A DNA stretch of 64,000 nucleotides, taken from JANSWP01 sp041941305 (lineage in GTDB: Bacteria > Bacteroidota > Bacteroidia > Chitinophagales > Saprospiraceae). Under the pieces are notes generated by a model, which saw nothing but the letters and a program-made list of their open reading frames with translations, was not told the DNA's origin and made no database searches. The DNA lies in contig JBGTQJ010000007.1 in NCBI GenBank assembly GCA_041941305.1, positions 1 to 64,000 of the forward strand. Reading direction: 5' to 3'. The translations under genes and the position numbers were made by a program. Shown here one piece after another: positions 8,536 through 23,100 of this stretch (positions within the stretch are counted from its first letter, which is position 1; every line of letters begins with the position of its first letter).

Positions 8536-11157
8536 CTATCTTATCAACACTGATTTTACCGGAGACAAATCCCCGGATTTCCCATCCTTAAATCGCACCT
8601 GAACAGCATAATTGTACAAGACACCTTCCTGGATATCTGTATCAGCTGATTGGGTTTCATTTTGTTTAACCATTTTCCATCCTTCTACATTCAATCTGCC
8701 TTTTGATTTGTAGATGAAAAACTCATAATCACTATTCCAGGCAGTTTCTTCCGACATTTCAAATGTCCATGACAAATTGATCAGTTCATTTTCCTTCGAG
8801 TGGGAAACTTTTAGATTTTCCACCACATATCGTTGCGGTCTAAATGGTATTCTTCCTTTTTTGGGCATTGGAAAATCTGATAACAAACCCACATCGTCTT
8901 CCGCCTGAACGCGGTATTCATAAGTGACCTCTGGTTTGATTTCTTCATCCAGATATTTGGATTCTTCTGTTGCTGATATGGTATTTATTTGTTCCCAGTC
9001 AGGTTTTCCAAAAACTTTTCTGTAGATGTGATAGTTGGTAACATCTTCGCTGCTGCTTGGATTCCAATTCACCAAAAGCGAACCATCATTCTCGATAACT
9101 TCTACTATTTGGGGCTTGACAGGAGGTACTTTATCCGGTCTTTTAAGGGTGAGCATTTCCGTTGGCAAACTTTTATGGTAGGTATTATCTTCAGATCTTA
9201 CGAAATAGAAAATGTATTCATTCAATATTTTCTCCTGTATTTTGTACGTGTAGAAATTTTCAGATAATAATTGTGTGTTGACGGGGGTGAATTCATCGGT
9301 AGAATCATTGGCAAAATACAACCAGTAACCCGCCAGGTCTTTGGCAGTGCTGTGCTCCCAGGCAATTTGCACAGTACCATCCTCTTCAATTAATCCTTCG
9401 ATTTTGGATGGAGGATCGGGAGGAACGATGTCTGGCGCATGTACATAAAATTCAAGGGAAACCATTCCATTCCCAGCAGTGTCTACTGAAATAACCCTAA
9501 AATAATGAGAGATGCTGCCATCAAAAATAGAATCGGTTGTATGGGCATATTCCAAAATATCGGAAGGTAATAACTGGCTAATCGTGTCCTGCCTTCCCTG
9601 TGGATCTTCAGCCAATGTGACATAAAATCCATCGAAATCTTCCGGAAGGGGTGGAGTATTCCATTTGATATGCATGGTGTCTTTGGTCTCATTCAATTCG
9701 CCAAAATATATGCTACATTGGGAAGGGGGTGTCAGATCGACAGCCATTCCTTTGATTTCTGCGGGTTCACTGGCTTCTCCAAAACTATTGATTCCTTTCA
9801 GCCTGTAGACGAGATCCGAATAATTACTTTCAACGGAATCCGTATAGCTGTAAATTTCAAAGGGGACTTCAGGTGTTTCAACAAAAACCAGGTTTTTCTT
9901 TAGGGTTATGAAATTATTTCCCGCATCAGTCGATCGTTCCAAAATGTAGCTTGAAAATTGCTTCAAATTAGCCTCTTTGGTCCATTCCAAAGTAACCGCC
10001 TTATCCCCCGGGATAAGTCGAAATCCTACAGGAGGAGGCACTGGCGTATATACATTCTTTACACTGGTAACTGCCTGGGCCAAAATAAAATCGCTGGCAG
10101 GAGTAACGATTTTATATTGGTAAATGGCTCCTGTATCCACCTCATGGTCCACAAACCTCAACCCCAGTATTTCAGCAGCCAATGGAGAACGTTCAGCAGC
10201 ATAAAGGGAATAGCCAAATTTGCTTTCGTATAAATTGGCGGATTGATCAATACCCTGTGGAATTGCATTGATATTTCCATAAAGCATTTGAACAGCCACC
10301 AGTGCCATTGAATCAGTCACAATGGAAGAATCCAATTGTTCCGGTTGCCAGGGTAGCACATGGGTCACTGTATCAAAAGACTCATTACTATCGCTTCTCT
10401 TTTTCAAAACGTAATAGCCTTCCTTATTGGCTTCGTTCCAAAATTCTGCATGATTTGGTCCCCAACGCAGCACGATTGAATCCCCATAAGCCCGGTTGAG
10501 GAGAGCGATCTGATCATATTCCTTGCGTTCATTAACCCCAAGCAGGTCCGAAAGAGGCATATCATTGGGGTGCCTGTATTGAATAAACAAGTCCTCAGGG
10601 ACATAATTTACAGATCCTGGTTCTGACTTGAGATCAATTTGTGCTGACAATTCTCCATCATTGGAACTCACTTTATAGCGATAGCTTTTACCTACTTCAG
10701 TTAAAGTGTCGATGTAAGTCAAACCCAAAGCTTCCCCAATCATCGGTCTTTTATCCATCTCATAACACAGATAATTGTATCGGACTTCATTGGCATTCAT
10801 CAGATCGTTTTCGGGGAATTGAAAGGCCGAATCGTAAAGGACGATTCCCACTAAACCCATCAAGCCATTCATTTCATAAGCATTGGACTGAAACCAGGTA
10901 GTATCACGAGGTGAAAAGTTGTCTCCGATCATTGTTTGAGTGCCAGAAATTTCATCCCCTTCCTCTGTAATTTCTACTCGTTCCAAACTGTAGCCTATCT
11001 CGTTCAACTGATCCCAGGTATCTGGCTCGGTGGGCTGCCATTGGACGATGTTACCGTCGGTGGCGACTTTGCCTTGTAGAAAGAAGGTATTTTCCTGGGC
11101 CTTGGTTTGTAAGGAAACCAACAGCAGGACGGCAGGTATGTAGATTTGCAATTTCAT
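8536..11157 (-). CDS. Secreted fibronectin type III multidomain protein
   Basis: An 873-aa protein starting at ATG 11157 with a signal peptide (MKLQIYIPAVLLLVSLQTKAQ). The N-terminal ~350 residues are beta-rich and FnIII-like (VQWQPTEPDTWD). From ~370 to the end there are about five FnIII domains with the usual W/Y/L pattern, for example AVTLEWTKEANLKQFSSYIL near 390, TMHIKWNTPPLPEDFDGFYV near 490, and similar cores near 595, 695 and 790. There are no catalytic motifs. It ends in an FnIII strand (SPVKSVLIR) with no T9SS sorting domain and no lipobox. It starts 28 bp after the stop of the 8513-aa giant, so the two are very probably co-transcribed and may act together at the cell surface. The FnIII assignment is strong; the role is unknown. 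Confidence 0.88.
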   Translation of the reverse strand: MKLQIYIPAVLLLVSLQTKAQENTFFLQGKVATDGNIVQWQPTEPDTWDQLNEIGYSLERVEITEEGDEISGTQTMIGDNFSPRDTTWFQSNAYEMNGLMGLVGIVLYDSAFQFPENDLMNANEVRYNYLCYEMDKRPMIGEALGLTYIDTLTEVGKSYRYKVSSNDGELSAQIDLKSEPGSVNYVPEDLFIQYRHPNDMPLSDLLGVNERKEYDQIALLNRAYGDSIVLRWGPNHAEFWNEANKEGYYVLKKRSDSNESFDTVTHVLPWQPEQLDSSIVTDSMALVAVQMLYGNINAIPQGIDQSANLYESKFGYSLYAAERSPLAAEILGLRFVDHEVDTGAIYQYKIVTPASDFILAQAVTSVKNVYTPVPPPVGFRLIPGDKAVTLEWTKEANLKQFSSYILERSTDAGNNFITLKKNLVFVETPEVPFEIYSYTDSVESNYSDLVYRLKGINSFGEASEPAEIKGMAVDLTPPSQCSIYFGELNETKDTMHIKWNTPPLPEDFDGFYVTLAEDPQGRQDTISQLLPSDILEYAHTTDSIFDGSISHYFRVISVDTAGNGMVSLEFYVHAPDIVPPDPPSKIEGLIEEDGTVQIAWEHSTAKDLAGYWLYFANDSTDEFTPVNTQLLSENFYTYKIQEKILNEYIFYFVRSEDNTYHKSLPTEMLTLKRPDKVPPVKPQIVEVIENDGSLLVNWNPSSSEDVTNYHIYRKVFGKPDWEQINTISATEESKYLDEEIKPEVTYEYRVQAEDDVGLLSDFPMPKKGRIPFRPQRYVVENLKVSHSKENELINLSWTFEMSEETAWNSDYEFFIYKSKGRLNVEGWKMVKQNETQSADTDIQEGVLYNYAVQVRFKDGKSGDLSPVKSVLIR

Positions 11158-11185
11158 TGTTATATTATTGTCCTTATTCGTTCAC

Positions 11186-14100
11186 TTATTTATTTCGATC
11201 TGATTCTATCCAGGCTTTATTCGAGTCCATTTTTTGCAGAAAACCATCATTTCCATTATTTGAAATATCAATTGCCCTAAGATTAGCAGGGCCTTGATTC
11301 ATATCCAGGTGAATGATTAGATTATCTTCTTTTACGCGACGGTTGTCCATGACATTTTGAATTTGTCTTGCTGTGAGGGCAGTGTTCCATACGCGGAGGT
11401 CATCTACCTGGCAGTAGGAATTATCCCGTCCCAATACTTCAATTTCAGCTAAGGTTATGGCTTCCCTGTAATCATCTGCAAATTGTAATCTAACATACCT
11501 TCCCGTGGTTCCTTCCGGAACCATGATGGACCATCTGGACTGTCCATTATTGTTTAATTCTGGAGTCTTCCATTTTGAAATATTTAGCGCCCGGTTTACA
11601 TTTCTACCACCTGGCAATGGCTCATCACTGATCATGGCGAAATATTTTCCCATGCGCTCATTGCAGCAGTCTGTACGATTATAAACCTTGATTTCTTCGA
11701 TTTCACAATTGTTTTCAAGATCAATGGTTACCCAGGCTCCAGTTTCATTTTCAGTATGCATTACTGAACCGTTATTAAAATATCCATCTAAATTCCCATC
11801 AATAACCAATGAGGGTGGACGTTGATGATTAGTAGAACTAGCACTAGCGGTTTTATTAAGAGCTATATTATTTGAAGAAGGTAGTCGTGTCTTCCTACCC
11901 AACACCTCAATTTCTGCTAATGAAATTCTATCGCTGTAATCATTGGCAAACTGAATCCTTACAAATCGTCCAACTTTTCCTCTTGGTAATATAATTGTCC
12001 AGTTTGATTTATTATTATCATTCCGCAATCTGCTTTTCCATGAAGCCAAAGCAAGCGCCTCATCAACATTTTTAGACGAGGGAAATGGTTCATTGCTGAT
12101 CATGGCATAATAAGCCCCCATACGATCATTGCAGCAATCAGTCCGGTTATAAATCCTGATCTTTTCAATTTCGTAAAATTCCTGCAGGTCTATCGTCACC
12201 CAGGCTCCGGCTTCATTGTCAGTATGCATTACAGAATGATTATAATAATTCCCATCTGTATTGCCATCTACAACCCTTGGAGCCGACCAGTTTTCAGAAC
12301 TTGCTGTGGCAGGTTTGTTTAAAGCCACATTAGGGGCTGGAGGTTTTGCTTTTCTGCCCATCACTTTGATTTCAGCCAGGTTCAATTGTTTGGAATAATT
12401 ATTTGCCAATTGTATTCGAACATATCTTCCCTCTGCTCCTCTTGGCAGGGAAATGGTCCACCTGTTTTTGTTATCGTCATTGCGTTGTGGGGTGGCAAAT
12501 GAAGCAACACGTAAAGCCTCCTCTACATCTGTAGAGCTGGGAAATGGTTCATTGCTCAGCATAGCATAATATCTCCTGAAATGAGCATTACAACATGGAT
12601 CGGTTCGGTTGAAAACTCTGATTTCCTCAATCTCAAATGTGTCTTCCAGGTCAATGGTCACCCAGGCTCCGTTTTCGTCATTGGTACGCATTACCGAACC
12701 ATTTGCAAATATGCCATCCGTATTACCATCCACCACTTTGGCAGCTCTCCCTCTTGGACCTCCGCTGCTTCGGGTGGCAGGTTTGTTAAGGGCTACATTT
12801 GTAATTGGTGGGGATTGATCAGAAGTAGGTGGTAATTGGGGAGCGTCTGGAGTTCTCGCCAAATTGTTCGACCCTTCTGAATCGGAGGGTTCTGTTTTAC
12901 CGACAGTAAAGGGTCCATTTGCCTGAATTCCGGAAGGGACATCGCTTGTTTCAATCAAATTTCCGTCTACATAAAAGCTGATTTGAGTCCCGTTATACAC
13001 AGCTGTCAAGTGCATCCACTCAAAGGAAGCTGGATTATCATCGGTAATATTTGAGGCAGAATCTGAACCAGTTGGTTTATAAACTAACCGGGGCTTTGTG
13101 CCAATGAAATCTATTTCAAAAGCATCCTTGATACCAGCTATTAATCCTTTCCCTAAACGGGGAATTGCATTCGGTTTCACCCAAAGGGACATGGATATTG
13201 GGTTGTTTTCAAATGTTAGATTACCCAGATTAAGGTAGTCATCCGAACCTTCAAATTGTAATACATAATCTGTCCCGCTGTCATTAGGGTGGATGGGTAA
13301 TTCGAACTTGTCATCTGCGATATCATTATTAAAGTCTTTTGCAAAGACTCCATGTTTTGCAAGTCCTTTAAATTGTTCTATTACATGCCTTGAACGAGAA
13401 CCAAGGTAAAGTGTCCAGAAATCTGAATTTTGGTTTTTTCTTGGACGGATTTCTATTGCCTTTTTTTGCTCAGTACCTATTCTGAAATTTAACAGCAAAA
13501 AATCAAATACAGGAAGTTCTATTTGATTAGAGATTGCTTGCATTAATTCAAGTTGGACTAATCCATCCTCCTGTTCCTTCAAAGTTGTTATTTGGTCTGG
13601 TTCCCAAAGTTGTTTTAATTCCCAATTATTCCCTTCATTTCTTCCATATACAGCAATTTCCAATTTGCTGGACAAACTATCATGAGAATATTGGATATTT
13701 GAGATTAATTTATTAGGATCATTGGACTGTTCATCAAAAGTGAGTTTGATAGAAGTAGAAGGTTCCTGAAATACAGAAGGTATATCTTCCAGTTTTTCCA
13801 AATTAAAACGTAGGGCTCCTCCAGTTGAAGAAATGCCATAATATTCTTCTTCTGTAGTTTTAAGATATAAAGAGAAGTCAGCAGAACGCCAATTAGGTCT
13901 TCTATATTCCGGTAAAATTATCATCCCGGATTGTATTTCCGGAATTTGAAAGGCGTTATCTTGTCTTACATACCAGTGATCTTCTGTAAAATGCCCAAAC
14001 TCTGTAGTCGGATTTCCGATTACATACAATTCACTAAATAATTGCCTGCTATTTTCATTTAAAAATTGAATGGCCAAGCCCAAACCAGGTCCCGGTTCAT

Positions 14101-17100
14101 AACAAATAAAATCTGAATCGGGCTTTATGAAGTCCCTCCAATGATCCACTAATAAATTTGGGTCATCCGGATCTAGCCTGGCATGTTCATTACAGGTAAC
14201 ATCGGGTTGCAAAAAATACTTAAATGCGGCTCTAACAGATAAACTCGGCTCCGTCTCGAAAACAAAAAATGTTATTTCTTCTGCTTCTGTTGGAGGGTTT
14301 ATTTCAAGCAAGTCAGGAGAATGGTCTGAATAGGTCATTGAATAGTAATCATCCTCACCGTCTTGATTAATGTCGAGTTCGTTGTATTGATACAGTCTCG
14401 TATATTCCGGAGTTCGGTAATAAATTCTTCGATTGTTTACATATGCGGCAATTGAATAAGTTGTATAATCATTTTGGTCATAAAAATTAATATTTAGTTT
14501 GCTTGGGTTTTCATTACCTTCAGTAGTTATGAAAATTTTGGAATAAATATCCCACACATATGGTGTATACCTTGAGTGAATTTCGGATTCAGGTACAACA
14601 TTAATAATGGAAAAATCATCATTGAAATTATCCAACAAAAAATAAACATTCCCTTCTTTATCTTCAATAAATATAGAGGTTACATTTTCAGGGATCCGTA
14701 AATTCCTTCGGTATTCACTACATTGAATTGAAACTGTACTATTGAATCCAGTTCCGGTCCCTTTGACATATTTATCAAAATAATGTCGATGGGAATTACT
14801 TCCAAACTTATAATAGATCTGATTCACCTGGGTCTTTAATAGTTTATTCCTGCAACTAAGGAGGTAATCGCCCGTATTGGTTTTTTCCAAATAAAAAGGT
14901 GTAGGTTCGTGACTTTGAGGTTTACTATTGGCTTCTACCCAGGCAAAATTTGGATTAAAATTTTGCAATATGATTTCACTGTCAGGACCGCTGGTATTTA
15001 ATGCCCTTAGGTTTGATGGTCCTTGGTTCAATTCTACATGAAAAATGAGATTTTCTTCTGCTGTCGATAAGCCTTCTGCCATAATATTGTATACTTGCTG
15101 ATCGGTAAGTGCAATATTCCACACCCGAAGATCATCTACATGGGCATCTAGATATTCTTCGCCTTTCTTTCCCAAATGAAAAGGACCTGTGGCATTTAAT
15201 TCATTAGTAATTGGATTGCTTCCAACCAGGTTCCCATTGACAAAAAACTTAGCTGTTTCTTCCCCATATACTGCCAACAAATGCATCCAGGAATTCAAAG
15301 GATATTTTACAGGATCTTTAATCGTCAATGATTCACCATTCGAGGTGTTGAAAACAACTTCGGGATGTTCGCCATCGAAGCCGATTTCTAATCCGTTTGC
15401 AATGCCAGCTACGAATCCTGTATTTTCCAGATTGGCTGGTTTTACCCAAACAGCCATCGAAGTACCATTTCCCGCAAGTGTATGTGTTCCAAGATCCACA
15501 TAATCATTTTGACCATCAAATTGCAAAGCGTAGTCTATTTCACTTTGAGTTAATGAACCCGGTAACCTGAATTTTGTATCATCAATTTCTTCTGTAAATT
15601 CCTTTAGCCATATACTTTCAATTGCTGATCCCCCAAATTGATTGGCGATATTAACTTCTGTGCTTGGCGTCTGGGTCCAAAATTCTATATATTCGTTTTG
15701 GTCAGGATTTATTCTTATTGAAGCCTTTTGGTCCTTGCCAAGTTTGAAATAAAGCGTGTAATTTTCATCATCCGGTAATTTTAATTGATCCATTTGATTT
15801 TTCTGAATTTCCTGAAAAACAGAACCATCACTGGCATAGGAGAGTGTTATCAATTCATCCGGTTTTCGCAGAACCAATAGTTCTTCTTCTCCATTCAAAA
15901 GGTGGCGATATACTGCTAAGGTTAAATTGTTTGATATACTTGATTCTGAATAGAGCAGGTTGACCAATTTATAGTTAGCTTCATTGGGATCAGGCTCTGC
16001 AGAAAGTCGGATGTTGGGTGATAGATTTTGGATTGCGGCTGGAACATCAGTCGTTTCTTCCAGATTAAATTGAACTTTACCATCAGTGGAGCTTATTCCA
16101 CGGAATTCTCCTGTTGTAGTCTTGAGATAAATCGAATAATCCGAGTCTTCACCGCTATCAATGATAGAATTATAATCTGGTAAAATGATCGAACCGGATT
16201 GAAGATCGGGAATGTTTGAATAAGCTTTTGAAGCTTTAGACCAAAAATTATCATTTGAAAAATGAGAAAGAATCCCTGTGGTATTATTGACTAGATATAG
16301 TTCACTGAACAATTCCAAACTTTGGTCATCCAGGAATTGGATTGACAAGCCTCCACCCGATATTGGCCGATAACAGGAAAAATCAGAATTCGGAGGAGGG
16401 ATATGATATATAGGGCGATCGGAAGCATCTACCCAAGAGTTTAGATGGTTCATATATTGTAACCATCCTTCCCAATTGTTTCTATCCTTTGCATTAATTG
16501 TTCTTAGACTGGTTTTTTGATTCATATTTAAATGCACAATAAGGTCATCTGTAGCCTCGGATAAGCCATAGAGCATGATATTTTCAACTTGCTGTTGTGT
16601 TAAGGCTGTTTCCCAGATTCTGAATTCATCCACTTGTGCATTTAAATAATTGTCGCCGTTTTTTCCAAAATAAAAGTTACCTGATGCATCCAGATTACCA
16701 TTTGTTACTTGGGTGCCAACCAATCTTCCATTTACATAAAAGCGGGCTTCATCTTCACCATAGACACCAATTAAATGCATCCATTCACCTATGGTTAAAT
16801 CATTTTCATCAGTAATGTATTGTGATGCTCCATTAGCAGGTTTAAAAACAAATTGGGCTTTTCCATTCTCAAAACCCAATTCAAAACCCTCAGCTATTCC
16901 TGTAATTGACACCCTATCGTGGAATTCGTCAGGCTTTACCCACACTGCCATTGAATAAGCATCTCCCTGGAAGGATTGTTCGCCAAAATCTACATAATCA
17001 TTTATTCCGTCAAAATCGAGAGAATTACTTTTATTTTCTTCTTCATCAGATAATACCCTCAAATTAGCTGAAGGATAATCAGTGTTTTGTGAGATAGAAT

Positions 17101-20100
17101 TTTTAGAAGAGCAAAAGTATTCAAAGCCAAATCCTTTAAATTGCTGTAATATGTTTTGATTGGGTGGACTTGCTTGTTCTTGATTCCAAAACCTATAAAA
17201 CTCAGTATCAGGAGTTTCATAATCCAATCGAAATTCTCCATATTCAGTTGGTTTAAGAGGATACAAATTCACACCCCACCAAAATGAATAATTTTGATTT
17301 TTGAATAATCTAATTTGTTTAGATGTCCCTTGTCTGGCTTCCTGATATACAGAACCATCGTCGCTGTATTGAAATGCTAAAATTTCATTTGGTGTAAAAA
17401 TGGCTATTGGCTTTTGATATTCTCCATTTCCAGATTCTCCAAATATTGAAATATAATAATCTTCAGAAAGCTGTTCCTCACTGAATTCAAAATAAACGAA
17501 GTTGTAATTCGGATCATCGGGATCAGATTTACTAGAAAAACAAACATGGGGAGAATAGCGCAGTGCATCGGTAGGCAGATCGACATTCTCTTCAAGATTA
17601 AATCGAACTCGACCACTTGTTGAAGATATGCCATAATTATTTCCATCAGAAGTTCGAATGTAAATTGAATAATCAGAATCATCACCACTATCCAGTACAG
17701 AGTTATAATCAGATAATATTATCATACCTGATTGTATATCTGGAATATTGTGATAAGAATTAGTAAAACTTCCAAGGGACGCTCTATTGTCATCTGTAAA
17801 TCGGGTGATTGCTCCAGTTGAGTTATTGACTGCGTACAATGTACTCAACCTATTTTCGCTTTCTTCATTCAGAAATTGAATGGCTAAACCCTCCCCGGGA
17901 CCAGGTTGATAAAAAATATAATCTGAATCTGATATAAAATAATCTGTCAGATCTGGACTTCCTCCACTTGACATATTAAATGCATTTACCATACAATCAT
18001 CGACTGGAGCAGAAAAAATTTGGTGATGGATAGTATTTCCATTTTTAATGTAAACCTCCACCTGGTTTTGATCTTCAGGAAATTGGAAACTTAATACATT
18101 GGATGAGCCATCGTAGTAGTTCAAATCATAAAAATCATTGGTTCCATCCTCATTTATATCAATCTCATTGTAAGAATAATGTCGTACACTTTGGGGAGTC
18201 CGATAATAAATACGACGATTACCCGCATATACAGCAATGCTGGAGGAAGTTGTCAATCCTACATTGTAAAAATTGAAATTAATGCTTCTTGAATTGTTTT
18301 CGCTGCCATTTGTTATATAACAAATCTCCGATGTTGATTGCCGTTGGCTGATCGCATCCGGTGCTTCCGATTCATCAATATCTTCCAAATTGGAAAAACC
18401 CTCATCTACATTGGAAATACCGTAATAATTACCACTTTTATCCTTAATATATATTGCTGAAATTCCATCTCCTAAATCACCTGAAGGGGGAATTGAATTG
18501 CAGATAATATTATTATCATCGCTGCTGAAATAGAGGTCATGATCATTTTTGCTAAAGTAGTGTTCATAATGAGATCCTTTCTGGATATAGATCTGAGAAA
18601 CGTTTTCTCTAACAAAGTCATTTCTGAAATTCAGGGTTGTAGAGCCATCAGATAATTTCTCGACATAATAGGGTATGAATTTATGGCTTTTAGGCCTGTC
18701 ACTTGCATCTACCCAGGCGTTCTCAGGGTGCATATGCTGTAACAATCCTTTAAATCCATGATTTGAAATATCCCTGGTCCTAATATTGGTTGGTCCGCTG
18801 TCCATATTCATATGAAGGATTAAATCACTTTCAGCTTCTTTGATGCCCTGGATCATAATATTAAAGACCTGCTGCTCTGTAAGTGCTACATTCCACACTC
18901 TTAGGTCATCATACTGAACATTTAAATAGCGATTCATATATTTTCCCAGTTGGAAATTTCCTGTAGCATAATGATTACCATTTGTTGAATCCGTACCTAT
19001 TAAATTCCCATTGATATAAAAACGGGCGCCTTCGGGTCCGTAAACTGCCAAAAGATGCATCCATTCATCTGCATTAGCCCTGGTTGGAGCACTTATGGAT
19101 ATTTGGGTTTGATCTGAAGTTTTATAAGTAAATCGCGGTACCCCTGCCATGGAAAAAAATTTAAAACCATTATTTAACCCAGCGATCAATCCTCCAGCCA
19201 ATGATCCTATTGGTTTAATCCAAACCGCCATGGACATACTTTTCTCATGAAAATCATGTTCACCAAGCTCAATATAATCATCCACCCCATCCAATTGGAG
19301 CGCATAATTGACCCCATCATTTGCGAGAGTTCCGGGCAATCTAAATTTTCCATCATCGATATTTTCATTAAAGTCACTGATCCAGGCGCCCTGGATTGCA
19401 GTGCCTTTATACTGATTGACAATAGTGGCATCAGTGCTTGCTGTTTGATTCCAAAATTCTGAATTGACGTTTTGAGCTGGATTGATCGTGAATGAAGCAT
19501 TTTGGTCTTCTCCTATATTGAAGTAGAGCTTGTAGTTGTCGTTTGAAGGTAGTTCTAATTGATCTGTGGTGGTGTATTCTACTTCCTGGAATATAGAACC
19601 ATCACCGGCATAAATCAATTTTGTCAATTCTCCTGGTTTCCGCAGAAAAAATAATTCCTCGGTTCCATTTTGAGAAAGCTTATACACCAAAAGCGTCAAA
19701 TTTCTCGCTATGCTATCATGAGCATAAAAGAACCGCAGGTATTTATGTTCTGGATTATTTGGGTTGGGTTCGGTTTCAAGTCGAATTGTTGGAGAGAGAT
19801 TTTGAATTGTTGAAGGAATGCCAGATAATTTACTTAGTTTAAACCTGCTTCTTCCATTTGTTTCGTCTATTCCATAATAGATACCATCAGTCGTTTTTAG
19901 GTAAATAGAGTAATTGGAAACCGTACCCGAATTATCAAGGGAAGAAGTATAATCCGGAAGGATAATCATTCCGGATTGAAAGGACGGAAGATTAAAATAG
20001 GCCTCAGTGCCATTATAAACCTGGTTATCGGAGGTGTAATGAATAAATTCCTCTGAATTATTATTATTGCTTAAATACAATTCCTGAAATACGTTTCTAC

Positions 20101-23100
20101 TTCCTCCGTTTAGGAATTGAATGGCTAATCCACCATTAGTTCCTTCCTGATAACATATATAACTCGTATCTGGTAATAGGAAATCTTCAATATAATCCAC
20201 CCCATCTCCCGAAATTTCAAATGCGTCCAGCGAACAGGCATCATCGATCACTTCGTAAACGTGTTTGAAGGTTTTGTCTCCCTGCTGTAAATAAATTTCG
20301 GCCTGATTTTGATCCTCCGGCAACTGTAAATATAATCTATCCGAGGAATGGTCTGAATAGGTCAAAGCGTAAAAATCGTCGGTTTCATCGTCATTGACAT
20401 CAATTTCACGGTACTTGTAAAGCCTGGTATTATCTGGTGTCCTGTAATAAACTCTTCTGTTGTTGATATAGGCAGCAATGGTAGTATTGTCTGCATCTAC
20501 AGGGTTGTAAAAGTTGAATTCAATGGTTCTCGGATCATTTATGTTGCTGCTGATAACAGGGAATGTGTTGGATTCATTTTCACTTATATTATCCCAATGA
20601 AATGGTCCTCCTTTTTTATTATCTACAGGCACTTCGAGATCAAAGAAAAAGCTATTTACCCCGTGGTTGGGTCCTCCCCCTCCTCCTACATCAGGCTCGG
20701 TGATATAGAAAAAGTGTGGTGTTTCTCTTCTTTCCAGCATGGCATCCGGGATTTCGGATTTTTCTACTTTCTTCAGGGATGTAATTCCAGAAGGAATTGT
20801 AGTTAAACCATAATAGTTGCCGGTTTTATCCTCAATAAAAATAGAATTGGCATTGATATTAAGATTGCCCGATTCGGGGAATGACTCACAGATAAAACTG
20901 TTGTCAGAACTATTGTAATGGTAAATATCAAAATAGTGTTCAAAATGAGTATTATCGGAAGCATAGATCTCTACAATCTGTAGTTGGTCTTCAGCTTCTC
21001 TAAACTTCAAAACTGTGCTTCCATCGGATGATTTTACAACATAATAAGGGGCTGGAGAATAATCTACAGGCTGTTTATCTGATTCCACCCAGTCGGAGTA
21101 TACCTCCATATTTGTCAATTGACCATCCCGATTATTTTTTTGATCCCGAAGTAAATTGCTTCCTGGACCGTCATTAAAATTATAGTAGGCTATCAAGCCG
21201 GGAGCATCGGCTTGAGTTCCATACAAATATTCCTCCTGAACTCTATCTGCACTCAATGCCGTGTTCCATATGGCTACCTCGTCAATAAGACCATTAAATC
21301 CTGAACCCGTATATCCAATAGTTATCTGATTCTCACCTCCAGAAACAGAGGGAGACTGGATGTTAGGTGCAGAAACCGGGCTGGATTGAGTAAAGCCTCC
21401 AAGAGATGAAAAGTCCAAATCATTTATTGCTCTCTGGATTTGTTGGTAATTGGACTTAACAGCCTCCAGCTCGGAAGTCATGTAGTATTCCCCAGGTAGA
21501 CCATTGACATATAGATGATTTTGATTATCGGTAGTCATTGTTACTGCCACATGATGCCATTGGTTTTTGGTTATTCCTGTGAGGTCTTTATTCATTCCAT
21601 TTGAGGAATTCTGTGCTTCGAAAATCAAATCATCATCTCTGAAAGTAGTCGGCCATGTTGGATTTGAAGGCTGGTCTGAATTGACCGCCGCTATACGGAA
21701 GGATTTATTATTGTTATCAGCACTATTATAAGCGGAAATGGCAATTCCACCTGCCTGAATCTGGTCAAATGGTTTTATCCATGCACATATTGTAATCTCA
21801 TCAGAAGCTGGGAATGAAGGCAAGGGAACATACTCGTCTACCCCATCAAATTGCAAGGCATAATCTCCAGATGTAAAGTACTCATCAAAAGCACCAGGGG
21901 TAAAATCACTTGTCTTTTTCCAAATTACAGGCAAGTCATCCCAAAAAGCACTATTCAAATAAGCCATGCCTGCATTGTCCGAACCGTCCCTCAAAAAGAC
22001 CATATAGTTTTTGCCGCTTTCCAATTGAAATTTAAAATCCTCAGTAAAGTCTGACCTGAATTGGGTCGAAATACCTTCGTTGTCGTATTGATAACTAATG
22101 ATCTGAGGACTTCCACTGGCATAACTATACAATAAACGATTATTTACATCATATACACTTACATCATATCCTTCTATTGGTTGGGAATTTTGAAAAGTGA
22201 TTTGAATGACTAATCCCGGAACTCCATCGTTATTAAGCAGGCGATCCACTTTAATAAAATCCTCTTCCCCAAATTCATTGCCATTATCATAGGGATTAGT
22301 CTCCTCTTTACATTCCAATAAGGGATAAACCCCTGCACTATTTGCACTTGAAGTACAATATATTTTCCCACTTTTTGTAAGGATAAAAACATTTTCAACT
22401 TGTGTAGTGGAAGTAAAATCCCCTGGTGATATATCCACACTTAATGTATTGGGCATAGTGAATATCTCTGAAATGCCAATTTCACCATTTTCGGCTTGAA
22501 ATTGATGACCATTGTAATAATATTTCCTGGTGACATCAGGAAGATAAACCCCGATTTCAGCTATATCTTCCAGTGCAGATAAACTATTGACCCGAAGGCT
22601 CAGGTTGGACCCATTTCTAAGCACCTGGTATATTCCACCTTCTATTAATTCTTGGCCGGTGACTGTATCTTCTGGATTAGATAACCAGGCGATGGTACTT
22701 CCTGGAAGAAAGTCATCATCAATACTCCGCCAAATAACAGGAAGTTCACCCCAAAAATCTGTTCCCAAGGTTGCTGTTGCGATTTCTCCGTTTGGTTTCT
22801 TTAAAAGTACTGTATAATCCAGACCAATTTCCAGCGCAAATTTGTTTTTACCACCGAAATCAAAAGTATCTCTTCCAATCGTATCCCGAATCAATGAATC
22901 TATATGGATACTTTCAATTAATGAAGTGTCTATAAATGTTGAATCGATAATGGTGTTATTTAGTATCGTATTCGAATAAATATATTCCCAATAACTGGTA
23001 TCATTCCAAATGGTATCCTGAAGGACGATGTAGTATTGATAATGGTCAAAATAATAAATAGCATTTTCTCCTGCTGATTTTTTATAATCCAACTTGCCTT

